Assembly (NCBI RefSeq): GCF_019393635.1
Contig: NC_057861.1
Span: 545,200,711 to 545,264,710 of the forward strand
Reading direction: 5' to 3'
Length of the DNA stretch: 64,000 nt
Origin: Dromiciops gliroides
Taxonomy: Eukaryota > Chordata > Mammalia > Microbiotheria > Microbiotheriidae
The stretch's first letter is position 1, and every line of letters starts with the position of its first letter. Below, in pieces: positions 58,501-64,000 of the stretch. A model generated the notes under the pieces. The model was not told the origin of the DNA and searched no databases. It was given only the letters and a program-made list of their open reading frames with translations. Made by a program: the position numbers and the translations under genes.

Positions 58501-61401
58501 CCAAATGGCCCTGCATAGACAGTTGACATCTCTGCCCATTTGACTTTCAACTATAGGAAAAACAAGACAAAAAAACCAAAGGGTCAAAGAGGGGAAGCAT
58601 GAGTGCAGAGAGAACTAAAGCCCCCAAATTCACCCTCAGAAGATGCATCAGTTCATTCGATGAGACCTTGGTACCAAGAGAGTCTGGTTCAGTGGATAAT
58701 ACTGTTACCTTTTTATGCATCTCGACAGTGAGGCTGGGTGGAAGGGGATGTGGCCACTGTGAGAACTGGATGATGCTGAAGGATGACAGGGGGACCTCTG
58801 CTTGGGCCTGTTCTAGAACCTGTAAGAAGGAAAAGGCACTGAGAAGCAGGGAATGGGGGAGATAGGCCAAAGGACCCTAACCATTTTTTATCTGAGATGA
58901 AATGTCTGAGATTTTAAAAAGCAATAATACCGCACAGTACCAGAGTGGATCCTCTGGCTTATTTCCATTTCTCATCCCCCAGTGGAGAGCAATGTCTGCT
59001 TTTGTAGGGAGAATGACACGTGTTCTCATATTTTTTTTTTTTTTTGCTGAGGCAATTGGGGTTAAGTGACTTGCCCAGGATCACACAGTTAGTAAGTATC
59101 AAGTGTCTGAGGCCAGATTTGAAGTCAGGTCCTCCTGAATCCAGGGCTGGTACTTGATCCACTGCGCCACCTAGCTGCCCCTGGTGTTTTCATATTCAAC
59201 AAGTTCTCCCCCCCCCTCCTCCCAGGGCAATGAGGGTTAAGTGACTTGCCCAGGGTCACACAGCTAGTAAGTGTCAAGTATCTGAGGCCAGATTTGAACT
59301 CGGGTCCTCCTGATTCCAGGACCAGTGCTTTATCCACTGTGCCACCTAGCTGCCCCCTCAACAAGTTCTTTTGACACACTTTCGGGGACAGCAGAGCTAA
59401 AAGAAATACACCAAAGACCTGGGTGTTGACATGAAATTTTCCTTCATGTCACCATAACCACCCTTCATAGCAACATCACTGCTGTTGTCACTGGTGGAGT
59501 CCAAAGCTGCCTCTCTGACTACATACATATATACATAGAGAGGAAGTGTGGGGGAGTGAATATAGCACTGGGCTTTGAGGCTGGAAGGGCTGTTTGAATC
59601 GTGTTGAGCATAAGCTGGGTGACCCTGGGCAAGACACCTATGTCTCTCATCTTCAGTTTCCTCATCTGTCAAACAGCAGCACACACCCTAGAGTGTTGTC
59701 ATGAGGATCAAGTAACAGAATCTACTTAAGCACTTTGGGTGGTCTATCATCAGCCTCATTATAACATATGGGGTGTTCTGGGGGAGGGTCTCACTCTGGA
59801 AAGGCTACGTTTCTTATTTTATTTTATTTTTTTGGTGGGGCAATGAGGGTTAAGTGACTTGCCCAGGGTCACAGTAAGTCAGTAAGTGTCAAGTGTCTGA
59901 GGCTGGATTTGAATTCAGGCCCTCCTGAATCCAGGGCTGGTGCTTTATCCACTGCACCACCTAGTTGCCCCAAAGGCTGCGCTTCTAACAAGGAGTCCAT
60001 GTCCCTTACCTCTTCATCAGAAGTACACAGAATACTTTGGCAGAATCTGGAAGACATAAAGGTGCTGCCACCTGCCTTCTGGGACAGGAAGAGGAGTTTC
60101 CGACCAGCTACATCCAAACACTCTAAAACACTAAGAGAGAAAGAGTGACAATGAGTACTGGAGGAGGAATGAAATATCCCTCTGAAGCCTCAATCAGTTC
60201 CCAGATATGCACACCTGCTATAGCCTGTGTCAAAATTCCTCCCAAAATATGAACATTTATTTGCAATCTAGCCAATGTGACCAGGGCTAAGGCAGGCCGA
60301 TTACAAGGCAGTGAGGCTCCTGGGAAAAGAGCATTAAGCAGTCATGCTGCTAGATGGCCAGGTTGGGGTCTCACCAGTTTTTCTTCTGCCTTTATTCCAT
60401 TTCATTTGAATGTGTAACTTTCTGAGTCAGACATAACTTGGGAACAATGGACAAAGTAGGTTAAAAAATACACTTATTTAACTAACATTTTTTTCTTTTT
60501 TTTGACAAAAGAAAAAGTTAAGCAAAAACTGACACAGTGATGGTGTCTGCCATTGTATGCAACATGACATCCCTATAAACCCCTACCTCTCTGATGAGAA
60601 GATGACAGAGGTATGTTTCAGGACCTGTTTCTCTGGGGCCAAACTGATGATTATAGTCGCTCAGAGTTTGGCTTTCTTTTAGAATTCTTTTCATTTACAT
60701 TATTGTAGTCATTATGCCTTTGTTCTACTGTTTCTGCCCAAGTCAGGCTGAATGAATCTGGATGATCTTTTAAGAAACTATTTTCAGGAGGTAATGACAT
60801 TATACATATGCTGCAATTAACTATGGGCATATGATTTAAAGCTGTGTATCATCTAGATCAAACCCCTTATTTTGCAGGTAAGAAAACTGAGGGCAACAAA
60901 GGTGCCCAAGGTCAGGATGTCTACTAATTCCTAATTCTGTGCTCTTTATTTTTTCAATTAATATATATCATCCCAGTTCTTTCCTTCTTCCTCCCACTTC
61001 TTCCACGAGGAGAGGAAAAAGAAAAATACTTGTAACAAATATGCATAGTCAGATAAAACAAATCACTGCACTGGCCATGTCCAATATCACCTCCCTTTCA
61101 GGAAGTAGACAGAAAGCTTTATTCATGGGTCCTTTGGAATCAGTGCCCTTTCCACTACAAAACCCTGCCTCTCAACACAGTAGGAAACTACATAGAGGAG
61201 AAGGCAATCTACCCCTCATTCTCCTCCCCATTTGCCTAAGGATCAAAAAAATTACCCTGCATTCTTCTGCCATGTTGCATCTTTTGAGGGTCTTGCTTCC
61301 TTATGAGGTCCACGGGGGCACAAAGGCAATGTGTTTCTCTGTTTTGGATTTGCCAACAATTGTTGGGAGTTAACTGCTGTATCCAGCTTCATCTCTGCAA
61401 T
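52456..61401 (-). CDS. REXO5: REXO5 (RNA exonuclease 5), C-terminal half, eight exons
   Basis: The minus-strand join, in transcript order, is 61401-61256, 60130-60010, 58819-58709, 58550-58413, 55997-55905, 54127-53908, 53693-53497, 52578-52456. It encodes about 383 residues with phases that agree at every junction. REXO5 (also NEF-sp) is a DEDDh-type 3'-5' RNA exonuclease of the nucleus/nucleolus; human REXO5 is about 774 residues. Only the part after the exonuclease domain is here: a linker, RRM1 (T-V-Y-A-G-P-F ... P-Y-L-C-I-Q-Y) and RRM2 (T-I-Y-V-N-G ... K-K-Y-C-F-L-K-F). The exonuclease exons should lie to the right of the window. No frameshift or internal stop is seen. The C-terminus is shorter than I expect from human unless one more exon exists. 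The gene converges with DCUN1D3. Confidence 0.9.
52856..53009 (-). mobile_element. Marsupial SINE (WSINE1-like) in a REXO5 intron
   Basis: Antisense copy with a T-run tail. The flanks TGTGCAATCTT (52848-52858) and TGTGCATTCTT (53010-53020) are the target-site duplication with one change. A MIR-like fragment follows at 53060-53160. Confidence 0.92.
53497..53693 (-). CDS. REXO5: REXO5 exon F
   Basis: Acceptor TTTTACTTCCAG, 197 bases. It completes the RRM2 (F-R-S-S-E-G-A-Q-N-A-L-K-I-L) and continues into the C-terminal region (L-T-P-S-H-L-H-E-W). The donor TTCG|GTAAAT is the only one that keeps phase 0 into exon G; it is moderate in strength. Confidence 0.85.
53908..54127 (-). CDS. REXO5: REXO5 exon E (RRM2)
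   Basis: Acceptor CATTCCAG, 73 codons plus one base, donor TTGA|GTGAGT. It carries the RNP2-like T-I-Y-V-N-G and, across the junction with exon F, the RNP1-like K-K-Y-C-F-L-K-F. The first residues, V-L-R-P-V-Q-E-L-T-L-D-C-D-T-L-V, closely match the family. Confidence 0.93.
54128..55904 (-). other. REXO5: REXO5 intron between exons D and E
   Basis: 1.8 kb. It holds a MIR-type antisense fragment (54370-54600) and, at 54950-55360, purine-rich unique sequence ('gagagaaggaaag', 'agaggggaaggactagg'). No exon is seen in it. Confidence 0.85.
54370..54600 (-). mobile_element. MIR-type SINE, antisense
   Basis: 'ctccattttacagatgaaga', 'gtcttgcccacagtcccaaa', and 'gactccaaatccaaaacact'. Confidence 0.65.
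55905..55997 (-). CDS. REXO5: REXO5 exon D (end of RRM1)
   Basis: 93 bases, phase 0 at both ends, acceptor CTTTGCAG and donor ATCAAG|GTAGAG. It encodes P-Y-L-C-I-Q-Y-G-V-L-E-A-A-Q-L-A-I-E-T-L-S-G-A, the last strands and helix of RRM1. It is too short to show up as a long frame. Confidence 0.92.
57115..57320 (+). mobile_element. MIR-type SINE
   Basis: 'aatttgagtcctggctctgt', 'gctcatctgtaaaatgggga' and 'taataatagacatgactta'. Confidence 0.68.
57590..57790 (+). mobile_element. Diverged tRNA-derived SINE
   Basis: 'ggaagacataggttcaaatc', 'ctacctctgactcatactgg' and 'tctctcagtgccccagtcaa' are MIR/CORE-like. Confidence 0.5.
57945..58345 (+). repeat. CR1/L3-like LINE 3' relic
   Basis: 'gaagggaactcagaggtatc', 'tagttcaacctgcaactaaa', 'cagtccattccatttttaga' and 'gatagctccagttgtgagga' follow the CR1/L3 order. 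It ends about 70 bases from REXO5 exon C. Confidence 0.62.
58413..58550 (-). CDS. REXO5: REXO5 exon C (RRM1)
   Basis: Acceptor TTTCCTATAG, 46 codons in phase 0, donor GATGAG|GTAAAG. It encodes K-V-K-W-A-E-M-S-T-V-Y-A-G-P-F with the RNP2-like T-V-Y-A-G-P, then L-K-K-L-F-A-S-F-G-P-I, a typical RRM helix 1 and loop. Confidence 0.94.
58709..58819 (-). CDS. REXO5: REXO5 exon B
   Basis: Acceptor CCTTCTTACAG, 37 codons in phase 0, donor AAAAAG|GTAACA. It encodes V-L-E-Q-A-Q-A-E-V-P-L-S-S-F-S-I-I-Q-F-S, the pre-RRM linker that is conserved in REXO5. Confidence 0.92.
59032..59184 (-). mobile_element. Marsupial SINE (WSINE1-like)
   Basis: Antisense copy with a T-run tail. The flanks TGTTCTCATAT (59021-59031) and TGTTTTCATAT (59185-59195) form the target-site duplication with one change. 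Confidence 0.93.
59208..59357 (-). mobile_element. Marsupial SINE (WSINE1-like) with perfect TSD
   Basis: Antisense copy placed 12 bases after the previous SINE's right duplication. TCAACAAGTTCT occurs on both sides, at 59196-59207 and 59358-59369. The tail is G-rich on the element's own strand. Confidence 0.94.
59550..59745 (+). mobile_element. MIR-type SINE
   Basis: 'ctgggtgaccctgggcaaga', 'tcttcagtttcctcatctgt', 'tgttgtcatgaggatcaagt' and 'cttaagcactttggg'. Confidence 0.75.
59828..59971 (-). mobile_element. Marsupial SINE (WSINE1-like) next to REXO5 exon A
   Basis: Antisense copy from 'tttggtggggcaatgagggt' to 'gcaccacctagttgcccc'. Its head end lies 36 bases downstream of the donor of exon A. 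Confidence 0.92.
60010..60130 (-). CDS. REXO5: REXO5 exon A
   Basis: Acceptor TTTCTCTCTTAG, 121 bases, donor GAAGAG|GTAAGG. It encodes V-L-E-C-L-D-V-A-G-R-K-L-L-F-L-S and C-Q-S-I-L-C-T-S-D-E-E, a well-conserved REXO5 block before RRM1. A second acceptor, TGTTTTAG, eight bases inside the exon is possible but has a poorer tract and would break the phase with the exon before. Confidence 0.9.
60131..61255 (-). other. REXO5: REXO5 intron upstream of exon A
   Basis: About 1.1 kb. A marsupial non-LTR 3' fragment lies at 60945-61085; otherwise I see nothing recognisable. Confidence 0.75.
60945..61085 (-). mobile_element. Marsupial non-LTR retrotransposon 3' fragment
   Basis: 'acaaatatgcatagtcagat', 'aaaacaaatcactgcactgg' and 'ccatgtccaat' resemble a 3' region common in marsupial LINE copies. 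On the minus strand it ends in 'gaaaaaataaagag'. The family call is by memory of text only. Confidence 0.45.
61256..61401 (-). CDS. REXO5: REXO5 linker exon (start side uncertain)
   Basis: It begins I-A-E-M-K-L-D and ends W-Q-K-N-A followed by a split codon, GG|T, that joins exon A in the right phase (donor GCAGG|GTAATT). The K-I-A-E-x-x-L block fits the REXO5 linker just after the exonuclease domain; the middle (N-P-K-Q-R-N-T-L-P-L-C-P-R-G) is fast-evolving. The acceptor may be CTTCAAG (exon start 61401) or TTGCAG (exon start 61394). Confidence 0.72.
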
Positions 61402-62779
61402 CTTGAAGAAAGAAAAAGTGGGAAACCCACCAGTTTCTTGGGTGTTTATTACAGAATAGTTTCTAGCTAAACAGGCTTCATTTTTTTTAAGCAAAATAGA
61501 AAAAAGAAAAGGTGGTGGGGAAGTGGGGTGGGAGGGAAGGAAGGGTAAAACAAACCAGAAAGGTTCAACGGATGCCTCTCCTTTTTCAGATGCTGGCCTG
61601 ACAACTCAACAGATGGTTTATAATTTGCCTAGCCAGAGATGCCAATCTGTCACAAGAAGCCCATGCTGTTACATATGTAAAGGAAATGCCAATGTAGGGC
61701 TCAGTGAAAAGGGATGCCAGTTTTGACTGGATCATTACTCTATAGTTAGTCACTTAAAATGTATTTTTGCATTGAATGTGCAACTGGGTCTCTGGGAGAG
61801 GAAATGGCTTCTTTTGGAAAACATAAAAAGATCCTTAGTAGACTCACTTTTATAGCTTCAGAAAGAAAAACATGTCTGATTTTGTTTAGTACTATAAATG
61901 CCAACCTGTCCATTTATAATATTTAAAATTTATCTCTTCTGGGTAGTTACTCTGGATGAAATACAAATTTGTGTGTAGCCTAAAAATCCTCTGGATGCCC
62001 AAATTCCCATTCTTAAAACTTTATTGGTGTCTTTCATTTTTATATCATCCTTTGCTTCTGAATATGTCTCCCCTCCATCTTCAGTGAGCCATCCCTTGAA
62101 ATAAGGAAAAAAGAGGAAAAAAGCAGCTCGGAAGAACCCAATACATCAAGCAAGCCTGCCAGTGTAGGCAACATTCCACCTCTATAAAGAAAGGAAAGGT
62201 AAATTTTCTCATCCCTTCCTGGTCACTAAAATCCCATTTCATAGAGTTTGGCAAAAGCCCTATTCTAACTTGTTAGTTCTCCTCATGCTGTTGGTCTAAT
62301 CATGTACTAAGGTACAGCTTGGTTTGACAAGAAGTGAGATGGGGCAGAAAGAAGGTAAACTCTACACAAAAGATGTTCCCATATGAGGGATGGAAAAAGA
62401 CATAAGTGCCCAATTATGTGGCTTAGAAGCTCTTTCTCAAAAGTCAGCACTAAAACACATTCTAGCTCTGTGTAGATCCTGTCCAATGTGCTTATTTCTT
62501 GCATGGAGGGGAGCATCATTATAACCTGCAATGTTACTTTCCAAGTTGGTCGTCTCATAGGCTGCCCTATGCATCCCACCCTGCCATGGTAAGACTGCGT
62601 CATAGGGGAGAGAGGAAGGATCACCTTATTCTCCCTTAGGACCAAGCCTATGCGACACTTCCTCTCCACGCCGCTTCTCCTTCAGTCATTACCCTCAGCT
62701 TCCCACCACCACAACGACCCAGAACTTGGGCCCTGTGTCTCCTAGCTCTGATAGCTCAGAACCAGGCTTCTGTGCTACT

Positions 62780-62975
62780 TTCTGGCAATTCAACTCCATC
62801 CCCATCCACCTGCCCAGGCTTCCTTTAAGTCCCAACTAAAATTCAGTTTCTTCCTTTCACTAATTATCTCCTATTTTTCCATATATGGTTTGCTTTGCAT
62901 ATATTTGTTTGTATGTTGTTTCCCCTATTAGACTGTAAACTCCTTGAGGGCAGAGACTGTTTTTCGCTTCTTTTT
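62780..62975 (+). repeat. L2-like LINE 3' relic
   Basis: 'cttcctttaagtcccaacta', 'aaaattcagtttcttccttt', 'ttagactgtaaactccttga' and 'gggcagagactgttttt' are L2-type 3' phrases. Confidence 0.65.
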
Positions 62976-63007
62976 ATGAACACCACTGTTTAAAACAAAT
63001 GGCTTTG

Positions 63008-63154
63008 GGGCAGCTAGGTGGCGCAGTGAATAAAGCACCGGCCTTGGATTCAGGAGTTCCTGAGTTCAAATCCGGCCTCAGACACTTGAAACGTACTAGC
63101 TGTGTGACCCTGGGCAAGTCACTTAACCCCCATTGCCCCGCAAAAAAAACAAAA
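63008..63154 (+). mobile_element. Marsupial SINE (WSINE1-like) with perfect 16-bp TSD
   Basis: Full-length copy, 'gggcagctaggtggcgcagt' to an A-rich tail. AAAACAAATGGCTTTG stands on both sides (62992-63007 and 63155-63170), so this is one of the youngest insertions here. Confidence 0.95.
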
Positions 63155-63404
63155 AAAACAAATGGCTTTGAAAGACAACACAACAGCAGCCAAGATGATG
63201 ATGAAGCATGCTCCCCATCTCCTGAGAGAGAGGGAATGGACTCAAGGGAGACAGACAGACTCTTATTTATTCATTCGGGGTGGGGGGGATACATGGCCAA
63301 TATGGGAATTGATTTCACTTGACTATACTATTTGTTACAAGACTTTTGCTTTTTTTCAATGGGAAGACAGGTAGAGGGGAGAGAAAACATATTTTTGTTA
63401 AATA

Positions 63405-63500
63405 AAAAAAAGTATTTGTGCTAAATCCTGGGGTTTACAGAGACAAAAATGAAATACTCTCTGCCCTCAAGTATGTCCTATTGAGAAATGTAGAAAAGAG
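63405..63500 (+). repeat. Ancient mammalian repeat fragment
   Basis: 'ctggggtttacagagacaaa' and 'ctctctgccctcaagtatgt' keep the order of the repeat at 29863. Confidence 0.45.
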
Positions 63501-63747
63501 TTCAATAATTAAATAGCTCTGACTAGTTGGTCTGTCTTACATTAAATGCTACCCCCTAATATCAAGAGAATAATCCTGAGATTCCTGAGAAGTGCTTAAA
63601 GACAAATTTTGTGGTTATCATAAATCACCTTTTCAAAATTCTATCCTAGTTTAAAAAAGAAAGTTGATGAAACAGACATAGAGAACACAAGAGAGAAAAC
63701 AATTTCAATTACATGAAATTGAAATATTTTAATGTTAAGATCAATGC

Positions 63748-63892
63748 TGGGGCAGCTAGGTAGCACAGTGGATAGAGCACCAGCCCTGGAGTAAGGAGGA
63801 CCTGAGTTCAAATGTGGCCTCAGACACTTCACACTTACTAGTTGTGTGACCCTGGCCAAGTCACTTAACCCCAATTGCCTCACACAAAAAAA
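63748..63892 (+). mobile_element. Marsupial tRNA-derived SINE (WSINE1-like)
   Basis: 'ggggcagctaggtagcacag', 'gagttcaaatgtggcctcag', 'gtgaccctggccaagtcact', then an A-run. Short flanks ATCAAT occur on both sides. Confidence 0.93.
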
Positions 63893-64000
63893 AAATCAAT
63901 CCAACCAGGATAAGAGGAGTTGAATGGGAAAAACATTTTCATTAAATATCTGATAAGTCTGACATCCAAGATAGGAAATGACCTCTGCACACATGTATAC

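Larger units (their letters stand above)
58820..60009 (-). other. REXO5: REXO5 intron between exons A and B, filled with SINEs
   Basis: About 1.2 kb, of which three antisense WSINE1-like copies and one MIR-type element make up more than half. The donor-side SINE ends only 37-38 bases from the exon A donor. Confidence 0.9.
61402..64000 (-). other. REXO5: REXO5 intron, running out of the window
   Basis: No further REXO5 exon is seen; the DEDDh exonuclease exons should lie beyond the edge. It contains two SINEs (63008 and 63748), an L2-like relic (62780-62975) and an ancient repeat fragment (63405-63500). I see nothing recognisable in 61500-62780. Confidence 0.65.

Noticed and set aside
59021..59369. 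Regularly spaced SINE copies as a CRISPR-like or tandem array
   Set aside because: The copies have separate target-site duplications and different flanks, so they are independent retroposon insertions.

Overview
This window looks like nuclear DNA of a marsupial mammal. The clearest sign is about two dozen copies of one tRNA-derived SINE. It has a recurring head (GGGGCAGCTAGGTGGCGCAG), a B-box-like GAGTTCAAATC and a tail near CACTTAACCCCCATTGCCCC, as in the WSINE1-like elements of Australasian marsupials. Marsupial L1 3' ends, MIR, L2 and CR1/L3 relics, and two small genes split by long introns agree with this. The species cannot be fixed from the sequence alone.

Layout. 1-6.4 kb: repeats only, no exon recognised; by mammalian synteny this may be intron of LYRM1 on the minus strand (inference). 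6.36-7.46 kb: a CpG-rich promoter region, probably bidirectional. About 7.3-42.1 kb: DCUN1D3 on the plus strand, with two non-coding 5' exons, two coding exons (32756-33186 and 36650-37145) and a 3' UTR of about 5 kb ending near an AATAAA at 42103. 42.1-52.4 kb: convergent intergenic space full of old LINE and SINE relics, plus one unexplained CpG-containing block at 44.7-45.1 kb. 52456-61401: the C-terminal half of REXO5 on the minus strand, in eight coding exons carrying two RRM domains. Its exonuclease domain lies beyond the right edge. 61.4-64 kb: REXO5 intron with repeats.

The two genes are functionally unrelated. DCUN1D3 is a membrane-anchored regulator of cullin neddylation. REXO5 is a nuclear/nucleolar 3'-5' RNA exonuclease. 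They converge tail to tail, the arrangement found next to LYRM1 in human 16p12. I found no prokaryotic features, no CRISPR array and no convincing new system. The most useful second looks are a REXO5 stop codon that overlaps a good splice donor, a short conserved block hidden in the fast-evolving REXO5 linker, nested transposon insertions with readable target-site duplications, a hAT-like MITE inside an L2 relic, small intronic duplications, and a CCAAT/TATA pair just upstream of the DCUN1D3 start codon.
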